A stretch of 20,796 nucleotides of DNA, from NCBI GenBank assembly GCA_902562015.1, contig CACERX010000027.1:1-20796 (forward strand). Direction: 5' to 3'. Of the stretch, positions 1-7,603 are shown piece by piece. The stretch is from an uncultured SAR324 cluster bacterium (GTDB taxonomy: Bacteria; SAR324; NAC60-12). The notes under the pieces are model-generated. The model made no database searches. It worked only from the letters and a program-made list of their open reading frames with translations, and was not told where the DNA came from. The position numbers and the translations under genes were made by a program. Positions within the stretch are counted from its first letter, which is position 1, and each line of letters opens with the position of its first letter.

Positions 1-413
1 GTCCTTGTTTCCTGCACAGAATGGCCTATCTCAAAACTACTGAAATTGAACCCATCATGCAGTGAAACTACTCTGTCAACCGTGCGCTGAAGATCCACAG
101 TATTAATTGATTTAATGAGATAATCACAGGCACCCAGCTGAAGGGCGTTAATAGCTCCTTCTGAATCATTCTGAGGACAAAGCATCACAAAGGGCCTATT
201 GCTGTTGATGGACTTTACTTCCTTAAGAAGTTCGAGTCCTCCCAATTTGGGTAAAGTCAACGCACAGAAAACTCCTTCAATTTTCTGATCGCCAAAAATT
301 TGTAATGCCTGTTCGCCATCACTTGCACAAAAAACCTTATGTCCTGAATTTTCAAGAAAGTCCTTAAGACTTTCCATAAATTCTGGAGAATCATCAGCAA
401 TAAGCAAATTCAT
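1..413 (-). CDS. Response-regulator receiver-domain protein with degenerate phosphorylation site (partial, runs off window)
   Basis: The minus strand reads open from an ATG at 413-411 to the window edge (137 complete codons; the C-terminus lies outside). The protein begins MNLLIADDSPEFMESL and has the CheY-like receiver layout: an acidic pair at residues 7-8, a GLELL helix after the beta-3 loop, and DYLIKS carrying the conserved lysine near residue 100. The beta-3 loop reads CALTLPKLGG, where the family pattern is D-x-x-x-P. The phospho-accepting aspartate is therefore replaced by alanine, and the usual Thr/Ser after beta-4 is Cys (VMLCPQ). This suggests a pseudo-receiver that works without aspartyl phosphorylation or as a protein-interaction module. 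Any output domain is beyond the window. It lies 45 bases downstream of the metC-like gene on the same strand. An AAGGAG lies upstream of the ATG at unusually long spacing. Receiver fold confident; role unknown. Confidence 0.85.
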   Translation of the reverse strand, partial: MNLLIADDSPEFMESLKDFLENSGHKVFCASDGEQALQIFGDQKIEGVFCALTLPKLGGLELLKEVKSINSNRPFVMLCPQNDSEGAINALQLGACDYLIKSINTVDLQRTVDRVVSLHDGFNFSSFEIGHSVQETR

Positions 414-458
414 CTGTATTTTTTTCAGCTCCTTTGTCTTGTTGCTGTAAAATAATCA

Positions 459-1661
459 TCAGTGTAAATATTGAAGTCTTTCCAGTCCATACTTTAAATC
501 ATCCTTTAAATCCTCAACATCCTCAAGTCCGATATGTATACGTAACAATGGTCCATCAAAACGCCATGGAACTGCTGTGCGAATTTTACGTATATTTTCA
601 GGGATTAGCAGGCTTTCATATCCTCCCCAGGAATATCCCATGCCAAACAAGCGCATTCCGTCCAACATTACTTCAATTGCCTTTTCCGAAAATGGTTGAA
701 GTTCGAAAGCAAATAAACCGCTGGCACCATGAAAATCGCGTTTCCAGATCTCATGTCCGGGTGCACCGGGCAGTGCAGGATAAAGTACCTGTCGAACTTC
801 CGGACGTGACTGAAGCCATTCAGCAATAAGCAGTGCATTAGCTTGATGCTGACGCAATCTAACAGCCATGCTACGGAAACCACGTTGGGCTAAATACAGA
901 TCATCTGGACCTGCACACTGACCCATGTTTCCAATACAGTCCCTTAGTTCTGGCCAAGCTTCCTTGGTGGCAGTTACTGTTCCAAGCATCGCGTCTGAAT
1001 AACCAACAATATATTTTGTAGCTGCTTGAATCGATATATCAACACCATGTTCAAACGGTTTAAAAAACAAAGGCGACGCCCAAGTGTTGTCCATTAGAAT
1101 TTTAACACCATGCGCATGAGAAATATTTGAGATTGCTGGAATATCTTGTACTTCAAAAGTGTGAGAACCGGGAGATTCGGTGAAGACAACACTTGTGTTT
1201 GGGCGTATAAGTGACTCAATTTCTTCTCCAATCAAGGGATCATAATAAGTTGTTTCTACACCAAAGCGTTTCAGGATGTTATTGCAGAATACTCGGGTAG
1301 GAGCATAAACACTGTCGGTCATAAGCAGGTGATCTCCTGCTTTCAAAAATGCTATTAGAGCTCCGCTTACTGCACTCAATCCTGAGGGAAATGCCAAGCT
1401 ACGGTATCCACCTTCTAATTCAGCAACAGCATTTTCCAATGCCCATGAGGTGGGCGTACCTCTACGGCCATAGGTCATTTCCTGTTTCCCGAATTCTTCT
1501 GTGTGATCCCTAGATTTGAGTTGTTCGTATGTTTTCGCAAGCACTGTTGAAACGTGATATACGGGAGGATTAACCATACCACCGAAACGTTGTGGGTCTC
1601 GTCCAGAAACGACAACTTTGGTACCATCCTTGAAAACTGGAGAATCAGATTTTTTGCTCAT
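459..1661 (-). CDS. metC: Cystathionine beta-lyase-type PLP enzyme (Cys/Met metabolism family)
   Basis: This 400-residue protein has the size and motif order of the cystathionine gamma-synthase/beta-lyase family. YGRRGTPT (about 64-71) supplies the Tyr and Arg that bind the PLP phosphate of the neighbouring subunit. SGLSAVSG (93-100) is the phosphate-binding loop, MDNTWASP (190-197) carries the aspartate that contacts the pyridine nitrogen, and ATKYIVGYSDAMLG (214-227) carries the Schiff-base lysine K216. The GYSDAMLG context resembles beta-lyases, which convert cystathionine to homocysteine, pyruvate and ammonia in methionine synthesis. Gamma-lyase or sulfhydrylase activity cannot be excluded from sequence alone. 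The protein is cytosolic and probably tetrameric. The receiver-domain gene follows on the same strand. No other methionine gene is in view, so a broader cysteine/cystine desulfhydrase role is possible. Confidence 0.88.
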   Translation of the reverse strand: MSKKSDSPVFKDGTKVVVSGRDPQRFGGMVNPPVYHVSTVLAKTYEQLKSRDHTEEFGKQEMTYGRRGTPTSWALENAVAELEGGYRSLAFPSGLSAVSGALIAFLKAGDHLLMTDSVYAPTRVFCNNILKRFGVETTYYDPLIGEEIESLIRPNTSVVFTESPGSHTFEVQDIPAISNISHAHGVKILMDNTWASPLFFKPFEHGVDISIQAATKYIVGYSDAMLGTVTATKEAWPELRDCIGNMGQCAGPDDLYLAQRGFRSMAVRLRQHQANALLIAEWLQSRPEVRQVLYPALPGAPGHEIWKRDFHGASGLFAFELQPFSEKAIEVMLDGMRLFGMGYSWGGYESLLIPENIRKIRTAVPWRFDGPLLRIHIGLEDVEDLKDDLKYGLERLQYLH

Positions 1662-2202
1662 ATAAATTGATTTTACAGGTAGTTTCCATTTTTCGGCGAT
1701 TACTATGCCTTTTTTTGGTCAAATATTTTTCAGGATCCAACAACGGATTTAAAGCATTGCATCTCAAAGATGTTACGTATTCCTAAAAAATTTAGTCATA
1801 GAGTAAATAGTTGAAAAAATATTTAATAAATTTAAATTCAATCTGTTTCTTTTTAGTAATATAATCAAACCAGATTTTTCCAATGTCTGAAAGTATAAAA
1901 AATGAACAAAACGCAGCCAATTCAAATATATAATAGGTGAACCCATGTCAGGTTCCGGAATAAGCTATTTTTTGCAAAATATCCTGATTAATTGAGCTTT
2001 CATCATCAAAGTAAAAAACCGGAACTTCCGCGAAATCAATATTGGGACTGTCCATAAATTTTGTCAAAAAAAAAGGGTTGCGTTATGCTAAAGAAAAAGG
2101 ATAATGTGGATTTTCTAGGATTACCGTTCAGTCTTGGACTATCTGTTTAGGTATAGTGAATCTGGAGGGAATGCACCCAAAAAAACTTTTGATCTGAATT
2201 TT
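1662..2202. other. Intergenic spacer between metC-like gene and scpB; no supported gene
   Basis: This is about 540 AT-rich bases between two divergent genes. It contains an imperfect inverted repeat, GTTCCGG at 1952-1958 against CCGGAAC at 2019-2025, with about 60 bases between the arms. It also holds a minus-strand mini-ORF of 35 codons at 1948-2055, starting MDSPNIDFAEV, with no clear ribosome-binding site. I do not recognise it; it could be a remnant. scpA, the usual partner upstream of scpB, is not here. I saw no convincing promoter. Confidence 0.5.
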
Positions 2203-2775
2203 ATGACTAAACTGGAACAAAAACAAGCTCTTGAAACTATTTTGTTTGTTGCAAACAAGACTCTGTCTCCTAAACAACTTGCAGACATGATTGGTGATTG
2301 CGATACAAAAGTAATTCGGGATCTGGTTGCGGAGTTGAATATGAATTATGAAAAAACAGGCAGGGTTTTCCGGATTGATTCGGTAGCAGAAGGTTTAAAG
2401 ATGCATACTCTTCCAGAATACAGAAAATGGGCACAATCTCTGGAAACAGTAAAAACGATCAAACTTTCACCTGCAGTTATGGAAACCCTAGCTATTGTAG
2501 CCTATAAACAGCCCCTTACCCGCGCAGGAATAGAATTTATTCGCGGAGTTGATTCATCTCACACAATAAGACGCTTGATGCAGCAAAAACTTGTCCGAAT
2601 TGTTGGTCGTGAAATGATTCCCGGACGGCCAGGTCTCTATGGTACTACAAAACATTTTCTTGAAGTGTTCGGACTTTCCAATCTAAAGCATCTTCCTGCC
2701 TTAAGTGAACTAGACATGAATAAACCCGCTGATGAAAATCAACTTGAGCTACCTTTGCAGTCGGAAGAAGAATAG
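2203..2775 (+). CDS. scpB: Segregation and condensation protein ScpB
   Basis: ScpB is the winged-helix kleisin-associated subunit of the SMC-ScpA-ScpB condensin, which compacts and helps segregate the chromosome. From the ATG at 2203 the protein is 190 residues, typical for the family. It starts MTKLEQKQALETILFVANK, the usual ScpB first helix, followed by SPKQLADMIG. The most conserved block follows mid-protein: LSPAVMETLAIVAYKQPLT, then EFIRGVDSSHTIRRLMQQKLV and GRPGLYGTTKHFLEVFGL. The C-terminus is a short acidic tail. The frame stays open upstream to a TTG at 2134, but those 23 residues look unlike the family and lack a Shine-Dalgarno site, so I chose the ATG. That ATG also has no strong ribosome-binding site. 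scpA does not lie next to it, which is unusual. Confidence 0.92.
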   Translation: MTKLEQKQALETILFVANKTLSPKQLADMIGDCDTKVIRDLVAELNMNYEKTGRVFRIDSVAEGLKMHTLPEYRKWAQSLETVKTIKLSPAVMETLAIVAYKQPLTRAGIEFIRGVDSSHTIRRLMQQKLVRIVGREMIPGRPGLYGTTKHFLEVFGLSNLKHLPALSELDMNKPADENQLELPLQSEEE

Positions 2776-2891
2776 CTATATTAATTAAATTACAGGATAA
2801 TTAGAGCCCTTTCTTAAACACAAGCAGATGGAAACAATCTTAATCGTTAAAGATCAGCTTATTATTCATGCATTATAATTGGAATTCCGCT

Positions 2892-3311
2892 TTAGACTTT
2901 TCCATTTGGAAACCATCTTCTTGTTGTGTACCATAAAACAAAATAATATAACGCTATGATGGCAAGAAAAATATATTCCACAGCACTTTTGGGAATTGTT
3001 TGTATTTGACTCTCTATTTTTTTTTGATATTTATTGAACAATTCCGGATTAGAAATTTTTGATTTAATCGCGCTTATCAATCTAAATTTAAAAAAGAATG
3101 GTTTGAGGCGAAGCTTATGCACAGGTTCAATCAGCTCATCGGGAACATTGGTTCGCTTGAGTTCCCATAAGCCCTGACCTGTAATATGATAACTTTGCAG
3201 GGCAGGCCCAATGTATGTGCCAAGAAAAACTGTAGGAATGATCACAAGCACTATGGCTAATGTCCCTCGGCGAATGTCTCTCAAAGAAAGTATCATCAAA
3301 AAAAATTTCAT
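2892..3311 (-). CDS. Unknown two-transmembrane-segment protein
   Basis: I do not recognise this 139-residue protein. Two hydrophobic segments are visible, at about residues 16-37 (TLAIVLVIIPTVFLGTYIG) and about 111-129 (VEYIFLAIIALYYFVLWY). They bracket a basic, hydrophilic middle of about 70 residues with several Lys-rich stretches. A short Arg/Lys tail (TTRRWFPNGK) follows the second segment. By the positive-inside rule the two ends are probably cytoplasmic, but the middle is also basic, so topology is uncertain. The gene is divergent from the thioredoxin-like selenoprotein candidate, with 87 bases between the starts, and convergent with scpB. Shared regulation with the selenoprotein is possible but not shown. 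Confidence 0.6.
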   Translation of the reverse strand: MKFFLMILSLRDIRRGTLAIVLVIIPTVFLGTYIGPALQSYHITGQGLWELKRTNVPDELIEPVHKLRLKPFFFKFRLISAIKSKISNPELFNKYQKKIESQIQTIPKSAVEYIFLAIIALYYFVLWYTTRRWFPNGKV

Positions 3312-3350
3312 GGTTTTTGTATATTCAATTTTCGACTTAATTTATCAAGC

Positions 3351-3380
3351 TTGACACAATGATCAATCCAGTAATTTAAA
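3351..3380 (+). promoter_or_regulatory. Candidate sigma-70-type promoter for the selenoprotein gene
   Basis: A perfect TTGACA (-35) lies at 3351-3356, followed 18 bases later by TTTAAA at 3375-3380 (4 of 6 to TATAAT). The predicted start of transcription is near 3387, leaving a very short leader before the ATG at 3399. In an AT-rich spacer a weak -10 is common by chance, so this is tentative. Confidence 0.35.
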
Positions 3381-3398
3381 AATTTAAAAAGATATACA

Positions 3399-3842
3399 AT
3401 GAGCAAACATAGAAAACAAAAAGGTGAAACTAAAAAAGCACGTAGTCGTCAAAATGTACGTATGCTTGTTTCAATTACAAGTGTACTGATTTTAATTCTC
3501 ACTGGCTGGCTTTGGTATGAAAGCACCCGGGAAGATAATGATTTGTCAGTCATCGGAATGGGTGAAAACGTGATCGTACAAGTCCATGACCCTGGTTGAG
3601 TTTCCTGCAGAGCTCTTAAGCGTGTGGTCAACTCGCTCCAATCTGAATTTGAAGGGAAAATAAGATTTCTGACTGCAAATTTGAATTCCAGTGAAGGAAA
3701 ATGGTTTGCCGAATATCACAACGTAGGCAGGGTAACCCTACTTTTTTTCAAGCCTAATGGAACCAAAATTAGTTCACTAAGCGGTGAACAGACTCCTGAT
3801 GATTTAAGACGTGTCTTTAAAAGTGTATTTGAGCTTGAATAA
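3399..3842 (+). CDS. Membrane-anchored thioredoxin-fold protein with in-frame TGA (putative selenocysteine, U-x-x-C)
   Basis: Read through a single TGA at 3597-3599, the frame from 3399 to 3842 gives a continuous 147-residue protein. Residues 1-21 are very basic, about 22-40 form one transmembrane helix (MLVSITSVLILILTGWLWY), and the rest is a thioredoxin-like domain. Strand NVIVQVHDPG runs into U67-V-S-C70, then helix RALKRVVNSLQSEF, strand KIRFLTANL, and the late strand VTLLFFKPNG. The TGA occupies exactly the first redox-active position, and the second cysteine is TGC. The usual cis-proline before the late strand (I-P-T-L) is replaced (R-V-T-L). If TGA is Sec, the protein is a membrane-tethered thiol-disulfide oxidoreductase, probably facing the periplasm. 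Sec at this site is known in other thioredoxin-like bacterial proteins. Alternatives are a Cys-to-stop mutation or a sequencing error. The selenocysteine genes selA-D are not in the window. Confidence 0.75.
3598..3634 (+). promoter_or_regulatory. Possible bacterial SECIS element just after the in-frame TGA
   Basis: Bacterial SECIS elements are stem-loops in the coding region directly downstream of the UGA, bound by SelB. Here GAGTT (3598-3602) can pair with AACTC (3630-3634), and CC (3604-3605) with GG (3626-3627). Further in, a weak TGC/GCG pairing (3606-3608 with 3620-3622) leaves an 11-base loop whose second base is G. The fold was done by eye and has bulges, and the loop sits closer to the UGA than in well-studied examples. 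It supports, but does not prove, Sec insertion. Confidence 0.3.
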
Positions 3843-3865
3843 GCATGGCATAGAAATACTTTTGT

Positions 3866-4639
3866 TCAAAGTTTATAATCATAGTCAATAATTAACGGAG
3901 CATGATCGGAAAAGCGTTGCTCCCTAAAAATATATTCTCCTGTAGCTTTAGAAGCAATATTAGGTGTTGCAACCTGATAATCTATTCTCCAACCCACATT
4001 TTTTTCCCAGGATCTTCCACGGTTTGACCACCATGTGTATTGTTCAGCTTTTTGATTCAACCCCCGAAACACATCAACAAAACCCAATTCCTCAAAGATT
4101 TTCGTCATCCACTCACGCTCTGCAGGTAAAAATCCTGAATTTTTGTGGTTAGATTTCCAGTTCTTCAGGTCTATTTCCTTATGTGCAATATTCCAGTCCC
4201 CACAGATGATGAACTCTCTTCCAGATTTTCTAGCATTACGCAACCATTTTTCAAAATAGTCCATCGCTTTATATTTAAAGTCCTGTCTTTTTTCACCACT
4301 CGTGCCTGAAGGTAGATAAAGTGAGACAATGCTCAGATTTCCGTAATCTGCTTGAATAAAACGTCCCTCACTATCTAAATCTGATAATCCGATACCTTTG
4401 ATAATTCTGTCGGGACTTTTCAGAAAATACATACCAACACCTGAATAACCGCGTTTCTCAGCAAATTCAAAAGCACTGCTAAATTTACCCGGATTTAGCA
4501 TTATTTGAGTTAATTGTTCTTGCATGATTCTTATTTCTTGAAGGCAGATAAAATCAGCCTGCTGTGTCTGCAACCAATTGAAAAGACCTTTTGAGTAGGC
4601 AGATCTAATTCCGTTTAAATTTAATGTAATAATTTGCAT
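3866..4639 (-). CDS. xth: Exodeoxyribonuclease III (AP endonuclease)
   Basis: This 257-residue protein belongs to the exonuclease III/APE1 metal-dependent phosphoesterase family, which cuts DNA 5' to abasic sites and trims 3' ends in base excision repair. The full catalytic set is visible: LNLNGIRSA with N7, LQEIRI with metal ligand E35, LYLPSG (about 107-112), GDWNIAH with D148 and N150, WRIDY with D220, and FSDHAPL with D245 and H246. Length is normal (E. coli XthA is 268). It is the last gene of a long minus-strand block, 18 bases after rsmG, so it is probably co-transcribed with it. It is convergent with the selenoprotein gene, only 23 bases apart, and no terminator hairpin is evident between them. 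Confidence 0.95.
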   Translation of the reverse strand: MQIITLNLNGIRSAYSKGLFNWLQTQQADFICLQEIRIMQEQLTQIMLNPGKFSSAFEFAEKRGYSGVGMYFLKSPDRIIKGIGLSDLDSEGRFIQADYGNLSIVSLYLPSGTSGEKRQDFKYKAMDYFEKWLRNARKSGREFIICGDWNIAHKEIDLKNWKSNHKNSGFLPAEREWMTKIFEELGFVDVFRGLNQKAEQYTWWSNRGRSWEKNVGWRIDYQVATPNIASKATGEYIFREQRFSDHAPLIIDYDYKL

Positions 4640-4657
4640 AACTTTATACTGAAATTA

Positions 4658-5380
4658 TCAATGTTTTTTAGGAGGAAAATTTATGGTTATTATATATTTT
4701 TTGTTCTGTTTAAATTTATCATATCCTTTCATTACAATCATTGATTTGCTAATCTTTATTCCTGCAAACATTAAAGACAATGCTTTTATTTCATCTTGAA
4801 TTTCGCCTCCCTTTAATACGTGCAGTTCAGATCCAGATTTTCTCAGACTAAATGTCCAGCGCACCAAATCTATAAGAGGAGCAACTGCCCTCGCCGTTAT
4901 TACTAAAAATCTTTGGTTCCACTGAGACTGTTTTCCAAGTATTTCTCCCCGTCCGCAGATAACCTTGACATTCGGAAGCCTTAATTCATTAACAATCTTT
5001 TGAACAACATCGACTTTTTTCTGACGGGAATCTACCAATGTGAGATAAAGATCAGGACGGACAATAGCTAAAATGATGCCAGGTAATCCTCCTCCTGTAC
5101 CAAAATCACATACCTCCACGCCATTTGGAATTTCCCGGCAAATAAGTAATGAGAGACAATGCAGGATTTGATTCTCCCAAAGTAGATCCGTTTGTTTGCG
5201 AGAAATTAAATTTATTTCCTGATTGTAATTCAGCAATAAATCAGACCACTCCTCTAAAACTTGCCATTGTGAGTCTGAAATTATTAGACCATTATCCAAA
5301 CAAATCTGACGGACTTCAGTAGATTTCAGTGGTTTTATATTTTCACTCATCTCTGAGTGTGAATGGAGGGGATTGTACAT
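4658..5380 (-). CDS. rsmG: 16S rRNA (guanine527-N7)-methyltransferase RsmG
   Basis: RsmG (GidB) transfers a methyl group from S-adenosylmethionine to N7 of G527 in 16S rRNA. The 240-residue protein shows NYNQEINLISRKQ (51-63), the conserved Asn-Leu motif before the SAM domain. VCDFGTGGGLPGIILAIV (about 90-107) is SAM motif I, LTLVDSRQKKVDVVQKI is motif II, and VITARAVAPLIDLV is the characteristic RAVA block. The start is uncertain. The ATG at 5380 gives ten extra residues before MSENIKPLKS; the second ATG at 5350 fits the family at least as well, and neither has a strong Shine-Dalgarno site. It lies 48 bases after fliW and 18 before xth. rsmG usually travels with mnmG or parAB, so its place at the end of a flagellar block is uncommon. 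Confidence 0.93.
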   Translation of the reverse strand: MYNPLHSHSEMSENIKPLKSTEVRQICLDNGLIISDSQWQVLEEWSDLLLNYNQEINLISRKQTDLLWENQILHCLSLLICREIPNGVEVCDFGTGGGLPGIILAIVRPDLYLTLVDSRQKKVDVVQKIVNELRLPNVKVICGRGEILGKQSQWNQRFLVITARAVAPLIDLVRWTFSLRKSGSELHVLKGGEIQDEIKALSLMFAGIKISKSMIVMKGYDKFKQNKKYIITINFPPKKH

Positions 5381-5428
5381 GAATATTCGAAATATCAGCT
5401 TGTATAAACTGAAACCGAATTTTGAAAC

Positions 5429-5911
5429 TTATTGCTGGTTTTCCGGGGCCTTGCTGGAAGTATCCTCTTGATTCCTGTCATTCAATTTATCCCCAAAAAG
5501 CAAATGCCGAGTAGAGTATTTTCCATCAGGAATAATAAATTGTAACCCCAGACGCTTTTCAGGATTTAAAAGCAGAGGGCCCTGTAAATTTATAGTTACA
5601 TCTTTCATTTCCTTGGCCATTGTGACAATTACATAGACTCTCAGATCTTCAATACTCTTTGCATCCAGTTTATTCAGATGCTCCTTAGTCAGTTCAAGTT
5701 GATAGTTTGAGACTGAGACATGCGGTTCTATCATAACAAAAGCAAGTCCATTATCTTCAACAGACTGAAGCCACAAAAAAGGTGCTGCAGCAGCATCTTC
5801 TCTAATAACAAATCTGCGATCTTCTGAAAATCCAACTAACCCAGAAGGAAAACTTATGATCTGATTTTCTTCCACCTCTATCTCACCGAAGCGGGAAGTT
5901 TGAATTAGCAT
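5429..5911 (-). CDS. fliW: Flagellar assembly factor FliW (CsrA antagonist)
   Basis: FliW binds CsrA and blocks its RNA-binding activity. Flagellin competes for FliW, so unexported flagellin frees CsrA to shut off its own translation. The 160-residue protein shows the family markers in order: TSRFGEIEV near the N-terminus, IISFPSGLVGFSEDRRFVI (about 18-36), PFLWLQSVEDNGLAFVMIEP (44-63), YVIVTMAK in the middle, and LLLNPEKRLGLQFI toward the C-terminus. It begins only 15 bases after csrA, which fits translational coupling of the partner pair. The last 15 or so residues are polar and probably disordered. Confidence 0.95.
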   Translation of the reverse strand: MLIQTSRFGEIEVEENQIISFPSGLVGFSEDRRFVIREDAAAAPFLWLQSVEDNGLAFVMIEPHVSVSNYQLELTKEHLNKLDAKSIEDLRVYVIVTMAKEMKDVTINLQGPLLLNPEKRLGLQFIIPDGKYSTRHLLFGDKLNDRNQEDTSSKAPENQQ

Positions 5912-5926
5912 TAAAGTTTATGATTT

Positions 5927-6157
5927 TTAGTGTTTTCCGAACAAGTGTTTTAGTCCAGCTATGGAAAGCGGAGATTCCTTTGCAGCACGCCTATTCTCTT
6001 CCTGTATACTCAAATATACCTCCTCTCTATGGATCATATAACTTCGGGGTGCGTCAATTCCAATTCGAACCTGCTTCCCCTTTACTTCCACCACAGTGAT
6101 CTTTACATCATCACCTATGGTAATGCTTTCTCCCGACTTCCTTGTCAGTATTAGCAT
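5927..6157 (-). CDS. csrA: Carbon storage regulator CsrA (RNA-binding translational regulator)
   Basis: CsrA is a small dimeric RNA-binding protein that recognises GGA in hairpin loops near ribosome-binding sites; in flagellar systems it represses flagellin translation. The sequence opens [17 protein letters not shown] and continues [20 protein letters not shown] into [15 protein letters not shown]. It keeps the early LTRK basic strand and the HREEVY segment with the RNA-contacting Arg. At 76 residues it is slightly longer than the E. coli protein (61), through a C-terminal extension also seen in other flagellar-linked CsrA proteins. A purine-rich ribosome-binding region (AGGAAAGTAGG, 6163-6173 reversed) contains GGA, so autoregulation is possible but unproven. 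It sits 69 bases after flgL and is followed by fliW. Confidence 0.96.
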   Translation of the reverse strand: MLILTRKSGESITIGDDVKITVVEVKGKQVRIGIDAPRSYMIHREEVYLSIQEENRRAAKESPLSIAGLKHLFGKH

Positions 6158-6226
6158 ATTTACCTACTTTCCTGATGTGATTCTTGTCTTAATTACAAAA
6201 ACTTTATCCTCTGTAGATTACTTCAA

Positions 6227-7528
6227 TCAACGGAGGAAATCTGACAGTGAGGGTTGAATCAAACGAGCCCCTGTATTAAGTGCAAGCTTGTTATTTGCTT
6301 CCGCGACCTTAAGGTCAACCGTAGCTTCTGCGATATCTAGATCCTGAATATTAGAAAGCTGATTCTCCTTTTCAAACTGCAGGTTTTCTAACTTGGACTG
6401 GACTGCATATAGCTCACGAATTGTATTTCCAACATCAGCCAGCTGCTTAAGTACTTGAGTTTGAGCTAAGTCAAGCTCGCCTAGACGTTGTGCAATCGCA
6501 ATGCCATCATTTTCCAGCAGCGCTCTCTCCATTGTTGAAAGTAAAGAAAAAGTATCTACACCATCTTTAACTTCTCCAAGCAGCAATTCCTGAGCTGTAA
6601 CATTAACTGGAATCGTGAGCCCATTTGATATCAATGCTTCCTTTTTATGTATTGATCCATTGTATGTAACTTCCGGATTTTGCTGAAATATAAATTCTAA
6701 TCCCTCAGGGTAAACAACTCCCAGTGCTTTCAGGTCAAACTCTGCTGAGGCTTCCGAATTGAAATCAAACTGTTTTGGTAGAACATTTCCTAAACGTCCG
6801 TCTTGATCCGAAAATTTAAGCAGAACCTGATCATTTGCCTTCCCATCTTGATTATAAACATGTGTAACAGGGCGCAGTACCTGCTCCTTACTCCAGGTTC
6901 TGCCACCGTCATCAGAAATTATCACCCTAGCTTGTCCCCATACACCGCCTCTGGTAACCCTAATTCGATAATCATTATTGGAATAACCTTCAAACTGTGC
7001 TCGGAACTGACTTACATCCAGGAAATCACCATTGCCATTTTTTAAAGCACCTTCAGTCAGGACTTTTGCAGGCTGGAATATTCCATTTCTTTTCAATGCT
7101 GGACTAAGACTTTTTATTCCAGAGAATAAATACAGCTTCCCTTCTCGAGCGTTTCCAGTATCGAACAAACTATTACGTGCAGCGGAAAACTCACGCGCTA
7201 CCATCTGCCTTGATTCTTCGTTTGAGTCGCTTCCTGCCTGGGAAAGTGCAAGAGTTCGAATTTTCCCCAGCATTTCATTTATATGGGAAATCTCCTGCTC
7301 AGTGCGTTGAAGCCAGGCAACATTATCCACAATGTTCTGCAGCAGCTGTTTCTGTGAGGAAATAGTTGTCACAATATCCTGGGATCTGGCCGCCCCAATT
7401 GGATCATCTGAAGTTTTATTCAAACGACGGCCTGTAGCCATCTGCATTTGAATATCCTGAAGCTGACCTGAGGATTTTTGAATATTGTCAACTACATGGT
7501 CACGCTTTGTGACTTCAGTAACTCGCAT
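6227..7528 (-). CDS. flgL: Flagellar hook-filament junction protein FlgL (HAP3)
   Basis: FlgL joins the hook-side junction protein FlgK to the flagellin filament and is exported by the flagellar type III apparatus. The 433-residue protein has flagellin-like ends: an N-terminal helix (MRVTEVTKRDHVVDNIQKSS) followed by LQMATGRRLNKTSDDP-type sequence, with QMATGRRLNKTSDDPIGAAR at about 28-47. The C-terminal coiled-coil includes LSNIQDLDIAEATVDLKVA and ends LIQPSLSDFLR, close to the family ending. The central 250 or so residues are a variable exposed domain. It follows flgK by 75 bases and precedes csrA. Expression is probably from the sigma-28 promoter upstream of flgM, as expected for a late flagellar gene. 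Confidence 0.94.
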   Translation of the reverse strand: MRVTEVTKRDHVVDNIQKSSGQLQDIQMQMATGRRLNKTSDDPIGAARSQDIVTTISSQKQLLQNIVDNVAWLQRTEQEISHINEMLGKIRTLALSQAGSDSNEESRQMVAREFSAARNSLFDTGNAREGKLYLFSGIKSLSPALKRNGIFQPAKVLTEGALKNGNGDFLDVSQFRAQFEGYSNNDYRIRVTRGGVWGQARVIISDDGGRTWSKEQVLRPVTHVYNQDGKANDQVLLKFSDQDGRLGNVLPKQFDFNSEASAEFDLKALGVVYPEGLEFIFQQNPEVTYNGSIHKKEALISNGLTIPVNVTAQELLLGEVKDGVDTFSLLSTMERALLENDGIAIAQRLGELDLAQTQVLKQLADVGNTIRELYAVQSKLENLQFEKENQLSNIQDLDIAEATVDLKVAEANNKLALNTGARLIQPSLSDFLR

Positions 7529-7603
7529 CTATTGAACCTGATGATTCTGTTTAATAAATAGTTTCTTCATAAAAGAATATTTAACTCAATTATTCACTTA
7601 GAT

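Noticed and set aside
1685..1725. GCCGAAAA on the minus strand as a sigma-28 -10 upstream of metC
   Set aside because: No TAAA -35 at a suitable distance, and metC is not a flagellar gene.
1948..2055. 35-codon minus-strand ORF beginning MDSPNIDFAEV
   Set aside because: No ribosome-binding site, no recognised family, and short enough to occur by chance; noted only in the spacer entry.
2085..2150. 21-codon plus-strand ORF beginning MLKKKDNVDF
   Set aside because: Too short and unsupported; it overlaps the scpB upstream region in another frame.
3399..3599. A separate 66-residue membrane protein ending at the TGA
   Set aside because: The downstream sequence in the same frame completes a thioredoxin domain, so a single Sec-containing gene explains both parts better.
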